A stretch of DNA of 60,079 nucleotides from Ophioceras dolichostomum (lineage: Eukaryota > Ascomycota > Sordariomycetes > Magnaporthales > Ophioceraceae). Made by a program: the position numbers and the translations under genes. Positions 11,925 through 22,977 of the stretch are shown one piece after another; position 1 is the stretch's first letter; the number at the start of each line of letters is the position of its first letter. The stretch covers positions 1 through 60,079 of the forward strand of contig PYST01000239.1 of NCBI GenBank assembly GCA_003049485.1, read 5' to 3'. The notes below the pieces were generated by a model that saw only the letters and a list, made by a program, of their open reading frames with translations, searched no databases and was not told the DNA's origin.

Positions 11925-12110
11925 GGTGGGTTTTAGGTACGATGGATGCTGGTAGGTACTGTAGGGAGGTACTAGCGAAGGGTGTGTGAGTTGGTGAGAA
12001 AGGGCTTTCGGGCTCCAGGCGCGGTGATGAGAAGGAAGGTGATGTTGAGAGTGATGGTAGATGATGCGAGGGGGAAAAGATAGGCTGCAGATTCTGGAGA
12101 CGAGGGCCAT

Positions 12111-12118
12111 CTTTTATA
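12111..12118 (-). promoter_or_regulatory. candidate TATA box
   Basis: TATAAAAG reads on the minus strand about 190 bases upstream of the ATG at 11924, a fitting distance for the core promoter of the disordered-protein gene. Confidence 0.4.
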
Positions 12119-13785
12119 TCCGTCACTGGCCGGCCTTGATGTCTAACCATCTACCAGGAAGATCACCTCCTACCAACCTAGGTACCTTCGAGCGAGTCCG
12201 CCTGTGTGCTCGCCCACGTTGGTGATGACTCGGACGACTCCCCTAAGTCGGCGTCGAGGGGGGAGGCCCTCCCTCGTTTCAGTCAGGGCTCAGCGCGACG
12301 GCCGACATGGTAGGAAATCCGGCTCGGTGTCTTTCCATGATAGGTCGAGCGAGTAGCATCTTGGCGATGAGGATTTGATAACGGAGAAAGGACCATGCCC
12401 GCTGTGGACCGTCACTGCGCTCAAGCGCCGAGCCAAACCGACACCTTCTGGAAGAGGTTAGAATGGAGAGAAGGGTGGCTAGCGACCGACCGACCAAGAG
12501 GACTGGCTGGCTGGCCGGTTGGGGATACTTGTATTCATGTCACAGTGGGGATTTTCAAGTTTGTTTGGTACCGACTAAGACACCTAGTCCTATCGGGGCT
12601 TGCCCTTTTGCATCTGTCTCTTTTCGGAGCCGCCGCACTCGTGATGTGCGGGAGGGATTTTGATAACGGAGGCGGAGGCCCGGCCGGAAAAGATGGTTAC
12701 ACACCCGGGTCGGGCGTCGTGAAACGGTCGGGACGACATTTGTTGGCCCGGCGTTGTTCAGCCGGCTCTTGGGTTGAAACAACAACACAAGCCACTCCGA
12801 GTCCTGCGTGGGGGCAAATTTGTTCCTTACTCCGCATATTTATCGGAGCTTGTGGTTGAAACGAGGACCCTGGTAGGGACTACGTCCATTTTCAGCCTTG
12901 CTACCACCGGTGAAAGGAGGGCCCGGGCCGTACTAGGGAAGACGATGCGGGATCTCATGATGAACAGCAGCGCCACATCCAGCAGTTCGCAGGTGTGTCT
13001 TTGCTGAAGACGGACCAACATCAACCAATCAAGTACTCCGCCACAAACCTGCCCGGCCTCGAAAAATGACATAATTAGTAGCACAGACATGGGTTCCCGT
13101 GGCGTAGAATCCTAATTAGACTTAGCCTTATCAGGATTGGATTCAAGCACCTTCGAGACCACGTGGTGTAGCTCGATGTAGGATTGTAATATCTGCAGTA
13201 TCACGCACGCAAGACGACAAGCCCACCAGCGAGTCTTGAAACCCGGCGTAGTCTGGAACCACCCCGAAGGGTCCAAGGGCGAAGGGGTCCATGCTGCCTG
13301 ACATTACTTTCATTAGTACTCGTATTTATCTCCGAGATAATTCCCACTTACCCATGTGGGAATGATACTCCGCGTGGGCAAAGAGGCATAAACCATTTAG
13401 AATTCGCCTTTAGAGTTCGCCTGCCCCGTTAGCCGAAAGTTCGACAAAATTGGGACAGACTAACGTTCGTCGACATGCTGCTAGTAGTGCTTTCATATCG
13501 TTGAGAGGCGCTCCCACGGTCCGACCCAAGATTTCTCACCTAAGGGTAGTGCGGAAAGTTTCGGCGCTACTGGAAAGAGAAACCCGAGTGGATAGGTACT
13601 CACCTACCTACCTACGGTACTCAACCCCCATCATTACTAACACACTGAGCAATACTAGTATTATCTCCTTCCACTCGGCCGAGAGGCACTATGAATCGAC
13701 AAGTACCCTCCCTCCCTACCTGCCCAAGTGACAGCCAGCTCCAAGCCACGATAATTAGGACTCAACAGCACTAGTACCACCTCAC
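12119..13785. other. intergenic, no gene recognised
   Basis: About 1.7 kb without a convincing gene. The longest frame (12395-12859, plus) has no domain and odd composition. A (CCTA)n patch lies near 13600-13615. Confidence 0.5.
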
Positions 13786-16554
13786 TCACACCTTCGGCTG
13801 CGGAAACCGATCCAACACGACCGTTTGTCCCACAATCTCGAAGCCGACGGTTCCAGTCCCGGCCCCGGTCCCGGTCCCTTTGTTCCGCACGTCCACGTCC
13901 ACGACCAGCTCGTACCTGCCGGGGTACAGAACCAAGTCGCCGTTCTCCACCGTCCGCGCCAGCGAGCCGACCTCCACCAGCACGCCCTGCCGGGCGGTCT
14001 TCCCCGGCGGGATGTCCCTGAGCCGCGTGTATCCCACTAGCGTCTTGATCGGGAACGGCGCCGGGCCGAACTCGCCGCGTGCGAAGACGAGCGCCACGAA
14101 GTCTGATGTAACCTCCTTGCCGGTGTTGGTCACTGCTACTTCGAGCGCGAGCGGGGAGGCGCATCTGTCGATGAATCGCGGGGCGCTGCTGCCGTTGGTA
14201 GCTGCCGTGCAGTAGGCGACGATATCGGATGTGGAGATGTATGCCGTGCCCGCACCGAGACCGAGGGACAGCGCCGCCTCGAAGGTGGTATAATGGAGCC
14301 CAAACCCAAACGGCAGCACCGCATCCGCAAACCACCGGTACGTCCGCCCCGGGTTCCCTCCCCCAGAAGTCACGTCCCTCCGCAACCCCATATCAGTCAT
14401 AGGCACCGCGTCCGCGTATCCAGCAGGGTACTGCGTGACAGGCAGCCTGCCCGCGGGCGCCGTCCGTCCGCTCAGCACGTCGAAAACGGCCGTCCCGCCC
14501 TCCTGGCCGGGGTATCCCGCCCAGAGCACCGCCGAGACGTTCTTGTTGCTCAGCAGCGGCGTGTCGTCGGCCTGGTTGCCGAGCTGCACGACGACCGTGG
14601 GCTTGCCCAGCGAGGCGAGCCGCTCGATCAGCCTCAGTTGCGCGCCCGGCCATGCGAGCGACAGACGGTCCCGGTCCTCGCTCTCGATCGACATGTCCAG
14701 CCCGCCGAAGTACAGTACCACGTCCGCCTGCGCCGCGATTTCCATCGCTGGGACCGTCCACGTGTCGTCGGCTGTGCCTGTGACGTCCGCGGCTTGATTG
14801 ACTGGCCCGCCGTCGAACAGCAGGACCTGGAAGTTGTTTCCCGTTCCCACCAGCCTGCTCGCCACTGTGGCAGGCGTGTTGATGTACGGCGGCAGGCCCG
14901 TGTACCCGCCCAGCATCTGCGCGCCGTCGTCGGCCCAATGGCCCACCAGCGCCACCTGTTTCGCCTTGTTCCCCACCTCCTCCGCGCCGCTGCCCTCCCC
15001 CTGAAGCCAGCGCAGCGGCAGGATCCCGCCCTCGTTCTTCTTCAGCACCATCCCCTCGACGGCCGAGCGCAGCGCCAACTCGCGCGCGAGCGGCGTGTTG
15101 ACGTCCTCCCATTTGAGCGCTGCGTACTGTCCTGCACCGCCCAGGGAGGGAGGCCCGTCGAAGTATCCGACGCGCACGAGGCCCTCGAACAGTCGCCACA
15201 GCGCGCGATCGACGGTCGCGACATCGAGGAGCCCTTGCTCGTAGGCGCCCGTGATGTCTGAGGCCGGATACCCCGGCACTTCGCAGATGGTGTCCGTGCC
15301 TGCGCTGATGGCGGCGCCGGCGGCGTGGGCTGGGGTCGAGGACCATTTGTGGTCGTTCCAGAAGTCTGGTTTGGTGGTTGATAACCGACAAGTCAGTTTC
15401 TCCCACTATCAGTTCCTCGAACTTACTTGCCTGAGTAGGTACTATTCGAGCGCGTGGAGAGAAGAGAAGAGCAGGGAAGACAAAGAAGGAAGACGGAACG
15501 TAGCCTGGACTCACTCATAACAGCATTGCAGTCACTCGTGACATAATTACTATGCCCCTTCCACCCCCAGTGGTCCCTCAGTATGTCCCCCAGCAGATAC
15601 CTGCTCCCGCAGCTCGGCGTCCCGTTGCTCGTCAGGTTCGTCCAGCCCTTGATCGAGATCGCGTTGTACGCGCACATGATGCTGCCCACGTTGCTGTCCC
15701 TCGCGCACTGCCTAAACGGCGGCAGATAGTACTCGGCCAGGTCCTGCAGCGTGACTACGGCATCAAAACTATACCTCTTCACGCCGTTCCACCTATCCAG
15801 ATCGTTTCCTACAAAATGCTTGCACGTCGCAATAACCTTCCTCTTTCCCTCCTCCTTGTCGTCCCCCTCCAGTCCCCTAAGTAACGCCTCCGCATACCTT
15901 GTGATCCGAAGCACGTCCTCGCCGGGCGTCTCCATCCCACGTCCCCAGCGCGGGTCCTTGTAAGGGTTCACGTTGGGCGTCCAGAAGTCTAGCCCTGCTA
16001 GCCCTGCGTTGGCGAAGGCGCGCGCCTCGACGCCGATCTGGGTCGCAACCGCTTGCACGAGCGTGTCGTCGAACGAGGCGGAGAGCAGGATCGGGTTGGC
16101 GAAGGACGTCGCGGACCAGAAGGGCACGGGCAGCCCGCCGGACCGGTTGAAGGTCACGCCGGGGGAGTAGGCGACGCCGTGGAGCGCTTCGGACCACCAT
16201 TCGTAGGGGGCGAGGCCGAGGCGGGGGGCGCCGCGGGCGGAGCTGATGGGTGGGTGGTGGGTGAGGGGTTGGAAAGGTCAGAAAGCGTTCCTGGATATGG
16301 TTGAAGAGAGACTCGTGTGTGTGTGCTCACTTGACCAAGTTGGCGAGTTTCTCGTTTAGAGTCATGGCTGCCACCAGCCCGATCGCTCTAGCAGACGGCG
16401 ACGCGGTCTTGTTGCACACGATGTTGGTCGCCAGCGGCCCGTTCACGCAGTCTGGATAGACCGTGTCGCCCCATGCCTGGCGAGGAAGCAACAGCAAAAC
16501 CGCCGCCAACAGCTTGGAGACTGTTCTGTGGATCAACCCCATGGCTCTGGTCAC
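13786..16554 (-). CDS. secreted GH3 beta-xylosidase (xylan 1,4-beta-xylosidase)
   Basis: Three exons on the minus strand (16331-16554, 15515-16242, 13786-15365) give 843 residues; the ATG four codons later (16542) is an alternative start. Introns of 88 and 149 nt have GTGAGC and GTGAGT donors. A signal peptide ends near QAWG. The family marks are clear: YEWWSEALHGVA, WGRGMETPGED, KHFVGNDLDRW, and YVTSDCNAV with the expected nucleophile Asp at about residue 312. IESEDRDR lies where GH3 xylosidases carry the acid/base Glu. The C-terminal fibronectin-III-like domain (GFGLHYTTF onward) is complete. Length is normal for fungal GH3 beta-xylosidases. The enzyme should release xylose from xylo-oligosaccharides outside the cell during hemicellulose breakdown. 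Beta-glucosidase activity is less likely, given the SDCNAV nucleophile context and the GRGMETPGED signature. Confidence 0.92.
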
Positions 16555-18184
16555 TTTTGATGATTTTCAACGAGAGCACTTCGTCTTGGACTCCGTCGAA
16601 TGGACGTTCCATGAATCATCAACGAGGTGTCTATGGGGGACCGAGGCAAGAGTACGAGACGGGTTGAATGTACTACTAATACGGGGCCATTTCATCTTTC
16701 TCAACGTCATCTCATTCTTCAACAACCATCTCATCCACAACCGCCGCGGGCGGACAATAACAGGTGCGGGGAGAGCGGCCGCACTGATCAACGGCTTATT
16801 CCACCATCAATCTGTCGGTAGTAGTCTGGATCTCCTCACCAGGGCGGGTAGATATTGAGGCGGCCGCCGCGGCGGGTAAATAATACGAACTCGGGACGAC
16901 CTCAGGGGTAAGCCCGGCCGGGCCACCGAGTACATTTACCGGTGTCGTCATATTCCCCTCTTCAGTTGTCCCTCATCAAATGGCGGATACATCATGAGAT
17001 GAGAGAAGGCCGGCGGAAATGGTATATGATTTGATGAGAATGAGGCGGATGGAGTGGGACCGCAAGATTAGGAAGCGGGCAATCCATTCTCAGTACGACG
17101 CCTACCACTACATGCAGAAGCAACTCTCCGGCGGTGGCGGCCTAATTATAATCTCTAACACGAGAGGAACACTGAGGATTTAAAGATTCACGTTCACGCA
17201 TGGGAGGAATCGTGTAGACAAGCCTGCGGTTTTCTGTCTAATAGTACCTCGAGGCCCCCAGGTCGCCTAGACTTGCGACTCTAGCATCCTCCAGTATCTG
17301 AGTCCTCGTCGAGAGAAGTGCCACTCCAAGATCGCCGATTCTCTGTCTTAATGTGTTGAGCTTCACCACCATAGTTCTTCCATCAAACCCAAGTATCTAG
17401 CTCATAGGGTCAAGTCGAATTCACAGTCGTCAACTGTTGCTCCGGCCGTTTTGTGCCGCCGTTGGTTCCCCAGATAGTATTGGGAAAGTGCTGACAGGGC
17501 TGCTCTGATGGTCGGGTCCGGTCGAGGGCGTGGCGGCGTGGCCCTCCTCCTCCCGCCAAGCCCCCGTTCCTCCCGGAGTTTTTTTTTAAACTACTAGTAT
17601 TGGCTTAACCCCGATTGCTTCTCTCAAGCGCAAGTCCCCACCGGATTCGAGCCGGACCCTTAGCCAACTATCCAGGCCAAAAAAGACCTGCCGAAGGGGT
17701 GCACCTACCCTACTCCTAAGATTATGACGGCCACGGATGGCGACTTACTGCTGGTAGTACTTATGCAGCTGTGCTGGCGTTTTTTTGCGGGTGGGATGGC
17801 TTTTGCATCTGAGTGAGACGAGTTGGCCTGCTTCCAGAGGTTGGCCCGATGACATGGGGCAAAAAGAGCCTAGGAGGTACGTACTAAGCTGTAGTAGCCT
17901 ATAACTAAGTACCGAGGGATGCTTCACTGGCACGATGTACAGTTGCTCAATGTGAGTTTCTGATGGGTCTCTTCTCTGCTTCCCTTATCCATTCCCTCGA
18001 TGCATGGAAGTACTATGAGTTTTGTCTAATGATTGCTGCAGAACATGTCATTTCGTCGAGAGCGCCACGCCAAGCAGGCACCAAGTCGGCTTCCACTCCA
18101 CTGGACAGTCGACTCCGTCGTCGGGATCCGGAGTCTCCTCCGCAAACACTGGTAATGAGCAAGAGGAGCAACACAATCAGTCTT
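16555..18184. other. intergenic, no gene recognised
   Basis: This is the promoter side of the xylosidase gene plus about 1 kb of AT-richer sequence with no convincing frame. At 17640-17690 the minus strand has a short stretch like a tRNA T-arm, but no full cloverleaf could be built. Confidence 0.5.
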
Positions 18185-18814
18185 CTATCCCTGCTGCTTT
18201 CTCCGGCGGCGCCGCCCCTTGTTCCTGGTTCGAGCAGGGGACTTACCGTCCATCTCCTCCTCCATCTCCCTCAACAGCTCCTCAAACGTCTTCGGCTCCA
18301 GCTCGGGCTCTTTGGTGGCGCCCGGCGTCTTAGCAGTAGTACTATTCAGATGAGCCCTCGTCCCCCAGGCGGCGAGTCCTCCATCCTCCTCCCACTCCCC
18401 CGTCGCGGAGTTCTCGTCAATCAGGAGCTGCACCGACATCCTCGCCGCGCGGATCTTCGTCTGCGTCTCTTGTACCTCCTTTTTCGTGCGACACGTGCCG
18501 ATGCAGCCGTATCGCAGCCGGAGGTAGTCCTCGACGAGCCTCTTCTCCGCCGCTAGTAGCTGTAGGCGTCGAGGGGAGGCGTCGGTGCCGTCGTTGTTAG
18601 GAGCGAGGGCCTCCTCGGCATCGTGGCGACCGAGCCGCCACAGCTTTTCGAGGGCCGGGACCGCAACCAGCTCGATGTCTAGGTGAGAGCACCATTCGGG
18701 GTAGTTGATCGTTGTGCAGGTGCGGTCGCCCAAGTCGGACAGGGCCCATAGGCGGCTGAGGGGCTCGGCTTGTGTGACGGGGCGGACGCCGCGGAGCCGG
18801 CTGTAGTCGTTCAT
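18185..18814 (-). CDS. uncharacterised protein with coiled-coil-like helices and basic tail
   Basis: A single exon of 209 residues starts MNDYSRLRGV. It has no signal peptide or membrane segment. The middle (LLAAEKRLVEDYLRLRYGC to AARMSVQLLIDEN) is helical and charged, with two cysteines. Near the end, FEELLREMEEEMDG is strongly acidic-helical and the tail is a run of Arg/Lys (GRRRRRKQQG), perhaps a nuclear-localisation-like patch. I do not recognise the family. The opposite strand is also partly open, but its composition is not protein-like. Confidence 0.55.
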   Translation of the reverse strand: MNDYSRLRGVRPVTQAEPLSRLWALSDLGDRTCTTINYPEWCSHLDIELVAVPALEKLWRLGRHDAEEALAPNNDGTDASPRRLQLLAAEKRLVEDYLRLRYGCIGTCRTKKEVQETQTKIRAARMSVQLLIDENSATGEWEEDGGLAAWGTRAHLNSTTAKTPGATKEPELEPKTFEELLREMEEEMDGKSPARTRNKGRRRRRKQQG

Positions 18815-19442
18815 TTTCTTAACCCTGGTTGCTTAACTGACTGTGTAGTAGGTGTGGCTAATTGGAGGGGGAGAAAATTCTTCCGACGGTTTCACTCGTC
18901 GGGGAGTCGAGAGGAGCTCAGATTGCTCTGGAGTCCAGACTGATCAGACGCTAAGAAGCTCAATCTAGTACTACTGTGAGTGAATGCATGCGGGCGCTAC
19001 TGTGACTGTATCCAATGGTCTAACGTTGACGCTTTTTGGAGTGTATTGAGGTGGTGCTGTTGGGAACTAAAAGTGAATCTTCCCTAGAATACAGAAGAAC
19101 TTGGAACCAGTAAGTTATAGATACCGGAAATTAATACGCGATTCGAACCCTTGGATGCTACCCGACCCTCGATAGACAATACTTCAGAGAATTTTCATGC
19201 GCCTGGTTTTTTTTAATCCGTTGTTCCTGAAGCGGACAATGACACACCATTATGGTTTCTCTTTAGGGTGGGAGAGACAAGCAAGGAGCAAGAAAGCACG
19301 CACAACTGCTAAGCAGCCAGACAAAGCAAGCACCTGCGTCTTACTGATAAACAATGAAGATGGAAGTTGCCAGGGGTAGTGCAACTTTGGTGGCAGGTAA
19401 AGTAACCTTTGATGATGAAGACAAAGATAGGTACCTAGGTAC
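18815..19442. other. intergenic with palindromic TAGGTACC patch
   Basis: No gene is seen. At 19428-19446 the sequence is a run of TAGGTACC units that is palindromic, ending at the stop codon of the next minus-strand gene. Confidence 0.5.
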
Positions 19443-20810
19443 CTAGTCATTTCGTCGACGTAAATACGGCGGTGTAGGATAGTCATCGATGAAAGTATAC
19501 CGCCCCGGGAACGGATGGGGGACCGCAAACCTCGGCGTCATGTTGTGCGCTACGCTGGGATCCTTGTGCTCCGAGAGGCGGTCTTCGCACCACTGCTCCT
19601 GTCGGTCCAGCATGTGCAGATCGTCGCGGAGCTCCTTCGCCCTCTGCCGTATAATCCGGAGCTCGAGGCACTTATCCAGACGCCGGCGCCGCACCTGGCC
19701 CTGCAGCAAGCGCGCGTAGCCCATCTGGAGCGCGCAGCAGCTCGGCAGCTCGAAGTTATCGGCGTCTGGAACCACCAGTCCTTCGCCGATAACCACTACC
19801 TCATCGTCGTCGTCGTTGGCGGCGGCGGCAGCAGCGGTGGCGGCGTTGTCGCTGCCGTCGTCATCGTCGTGGTGCTCGATGCCGTTGACTAGGAGCCTAA
19901 TACCCGCGGCGTTGCGTCCACCACCACCACTGTTGATGCTGTTGGTAGTATTCGGAATCAGAGAGGGCCTAGTAAAGCCACCAGGACTCCTAGGAATAGA
20001 ACCAACAGCAGCGTTCCCAGGTGGCGGACTCGTCCCCCTCGCTCGAATAGCCGCCTTGTACACTCGCATGAATCTCACAGCCGCGCCTTTGCTGCGCAAT
20101 GCCTCGGTGAGTGACATCGCTCCCCTCGCCAACTGCCCTCTCAACTGCAGCGTGGTCTTCGCCTTCAGCATGGCTTCCAGGTCGGAGGTGCCCCACAGCG
20201 CGCGGCCGTACGCTTCGAGCTCTGCGTCTTGGTCCAGGTACCTGCGGAGTCGCCCGCGGAGGAGGGAGTGGTCCCGCCTCACCCTCGCGAACATCCACTC
20301 TTGGTGTTCGTCGTCTCGGCTGCTACTACTAGTACTGGCAGTATTTGTAGTACCTGGGGACCGGCGGAAAGACTCCCTCAGTGCCAGTGACGCTAGCGAG
20401 GCGTCCGCCTCAGCCTTCCTTTTCACACTGTGGAGGCCTAGCAACGCGTAGTGTAGTTCGTTGACTTGCTCGGGAGAGGGCATCAAGGGGTCACAACCAG
20501 GCTTGGGATTGAGCGGGTGACGGAAGGCTGATCGGGGTGGGGATCGCCGTCCGGGCGTCCTTGGCGGCCATGATTGTGAAGGCCGGTTCGCCCCGTTGCC
20601 CGCCTCTGAGCGGCTTGAGTTGGGTGTGCCCTCTGTAGTCGCGAAGAGGTTCCCGGGGGCTGTAGGGGAAAGGTTGCCCGGGGCGCTAGCGGAGGCCCAG
20701 GAAGGGCGGCGTCTCGGGCTATTGTGTGACCCGCCGAATAACGGAGAATGCTCGGGCGGTCTGAAGATGAATGAGGGTGAAACCACTGGTGATGGTGGTA
20801 AAGCGTTCAT
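19443..20810 (-). CDS. uncharacterised protein with Asp/Ala-rich linker and helical regions
   Basis: A single exon of 455 residues is read from the ATG at 20810 (MNALPPSPVVSPSF). The frame stays open upstream to about 21443, but that stretch looks like leader sequence. The first 120 residues are Pro/Ser-rich and disordered. Two helical, Arg-rich segments follow: one around DEHQEWMFARVRRDHSLL to LRRYLDQDAELEAYGRAL, and one with QVRRRRLDKCLELRIIRQR and LRDDLHMLDRQEQWCEDRL. A low-complexity DDDDGSDNAATAAAAAAN linker separates them. There is no signal peptide or membrane span. No family is recognised; a cytoplasmic or nuclear protein is likely from composition alone. Confidence 0.55.
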   Translation of the reverse strand: MNALPPSPVVSPSFIFRPPEHSPLFGGSHNSPRRRPSWASASAPGNLSPTAPGNLFATTEGTPNSSRSEAGNGANRPSQSWPPRTPGRRSPPRSAFRHPLNPKPGCDPLMPSPEQVNELHYALLGLHSVKRKAEADASLASLALRESFRRSPGTTNTASTSSSSRDDEHQEWMFARVRRDHSLLRGRLRRYLDQDAELEAYGRALWGTSDLEAMLKAKTTLQLRGQLARGAMSLTEALRSKGAAVRFMRVYKAAIRARGTSPPPGNAAVGSIPRSPGGFTRPSLIPNTTNSINSGGGGRNAAGIRLLVNGIEHHDDDDGSDNAATAAAAAANDDDDEVVVIGEGLVVPDADNFELPSCCALQMGYARLLQGQVRRRRLDKCLELRIIRQRAKELRDDLHMLDRQEQWCEDRLSEHKDPSVAHNMTPRFAVPHPFPGRYTFIDDYPTPPYLRRRND

Positions 20811-22194
20811 GGTGCAAGAAGAGAAGCCGTCACTAGTACAAGTTGGGTTAAAAGCAAGACCAATGTGCTTCGTGGCGGTCAATACCCGCTTTCTAAGCTC
20901 GGCAAAGGTGAGAGAATCAGGGCTGGAGTTATTGAGGTCAGATGCTGGGCGACATCGATGAGGAGAAAACCCGGAGAGGGCTGCTGGGTTTTGTTGCAAT
21001 CCGCTCTCGCTCTGTCTTCCTCCACCCTTTGATAATCGGACAAAGAGGATCAGAATCAGTGCTCTGCTCACATGCCGTGGGACCGGGAGGCATGTTGGTG
21101 ATTTATGGCTCCCACCTTGATCTCCTGGAATGGCGACCTCAGTGATGATCTCGACGACCAGAGGAACGGAAGATGTCGCCGTTGGGCCGTTCTGCAGCTG
21201 CGTTTGCGTTCCGAACACACCTCGAGACAAAGACGGGACGGGAGCTGGATTCCACGATCCGGGATGGTAAGGCGGTCCGAACAAAGGGGCGTGTGCCTGG
21301 ACCCGTTCCCGTGCCTTGACATGCCGCCACCGGAATGTAACGACCGACGACGGGAGCTGGCCACTGCGGCATGCGTTGACACAGCATACCGGACGGGACT
21401 TCGGGGCCGACGCATGCCGACCAGATACAGTCTCTGGGAGCACGTGTTTTGACGCATGACATTTTTTAGCCCCTGTCCTGAATCTTTTCGTTCATGTCCC
21501 AAATCCCCTTTCTTTGTGTAAAGTTGATGGTCGAGCTCAAGATGTTGGTTGACATGCCACACGCGCCTGGCCCCTTGGCCCTCTCGCCGTGGTCTCATCT
21601 ATCTCACTCACCTCGCCACATCAACTCATTCGAGCTCACCTCCCTAACAGCCCCCATTCATTGTTTCCAATTTGTATTTTCGCCGAGTGCTGCCGGGAAA
21701 GACCCGAAATTGGCGGCAGTGCGGATTGCTGGAGTCTGGGTACTAGATTAGATGCTCGGTCAATGTCGCCCTCAAAAGTTACAACGCTCGCTGCCCCTCC
21801 CTTAGTTCCGGTTTTTTTCTCGAGCAAGAGAGACAGACAGACCCAACAGAACAAAAGAACGCGGCTGCCGCGTGGCCCCCACCGCGCCTTTTTGCGGCGG
21901 CGTCCAACAATCATTATCATCACGCAGAAACCGCCCGACGCGTCGTCCGTCTGTTTATCTGTGTGTCTGTGTGTCTGTCTGCCCAGGGCCGTGGTTTGAA
22001 ACGCCGGTCCGGCAATTGACGGGTCGAGCGAAGATCAATTGCAATCGCCACTGACCTAGGGAGAACAAGAACGCCCCCAAAACAGTTGCCTAGAATCCGG
22101 TACAAAGCCCGAGCGTGAACCAGCCCATCGGGTCTGGACGGTGTGTCTGGGTGAGGTCTGTCTGTAGCTTCTGGAAAGTTTTGACGGGATGTTT

Positions 22195-22222
22195 GGGTTG
22201 TGGTTGTGGTTGTGGTTTGTGC
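22195..22222. repeat. GGTTGT simple repeat
   Basis: About four GGTTGT-like hexamer units in tandem, a simple-sequence tract within the gene-poor region. Confidence 0.7.
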
Positions 22223-22875
22223 GCCGCCACGATCGTGCTGCGGAGGCCGTGTTGCTGTATTTCCCCAGATGAACCTGGGCCGGTGGGATGTCGATTTGCC
22301 TTGGGGTGCATGAGTTTCGCATTCGTGTTTCTTGTCTGGCTGAGGTCGCTTGAAGATGCCGAGTGCCATGTGTCTCTGATCCAGCCTTCCAAATCAGTTC
22401 GTGTTCGATTTCGCTGCATTGGACTTGTAGATCTCGTACGTAACCTGGATTGTAGGTAGCGCCCACACAGAACAGGGGGGAATCGGGGACGTTCGGGTGT
22501 CATGCAAAGTTAAATTCCTCGGGGTCATGGAAGCTTGAAGCATTGAGTGCTGTATTTTGTGGCGTGCAGATGTCAATCGATCTCGGGAGGTCAAAGCAGC
22601 CTAAGATGATGCAGGCGGTCTCGGCAGTTCCGAGGTCTCCGGCCGGGGCCCGGCTCTCTCGACTCCCAATGTGTGGCGGATGGGAGGCCTGCGGCGGCAC
22701 AACTAACTGGCAGTCCTAGATTTTCTGCGGGGACCATGTATCTTAAGGAAGCATCCTAGCAAGCGTCTCCCGTCGGCTTCTCGTGAATATGGCTTGGTCC
22801 TAGTTGCAGTGAGGTTTTCGAAGTGGTTATCCAATGGCTGTCGACTACATCGCTCGTCGCTGATGACTTGGGGGG

Positions 22876-22977
22876 NNNNNNNNNNNNNNNNNNNNNNNNN
22901 NNNNNNNNNNNNNNNNNNNNNNNNNNNNNNNNNNNNNNNNNNNNNNNNNNNNNNNNNNNNNNNNNNNNNNNNNNNNN
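22876..22977. other. assembly gap (102 N)
   Basis: An unbroken run of N. The base calls on both sides are G runs (GGGGG before, at least four G after), so the missing sequence may be or contain a G homopolymer. Confidence 0.99.

Noticed and set aside
12395..12859. 154-codon plus-strand frame
   Set aside because: Unlike the window's coding genes in composition, with no domain or plausible splice structure.
17640..17690. tRNA-like T-arm on the minus strand (GGCTCGAATCCGG)
   Set aside because: The T-loop is non-standard, the stem has a mismatch, and no matching 5' acceptor, D-arm or anticodon arm could be found.
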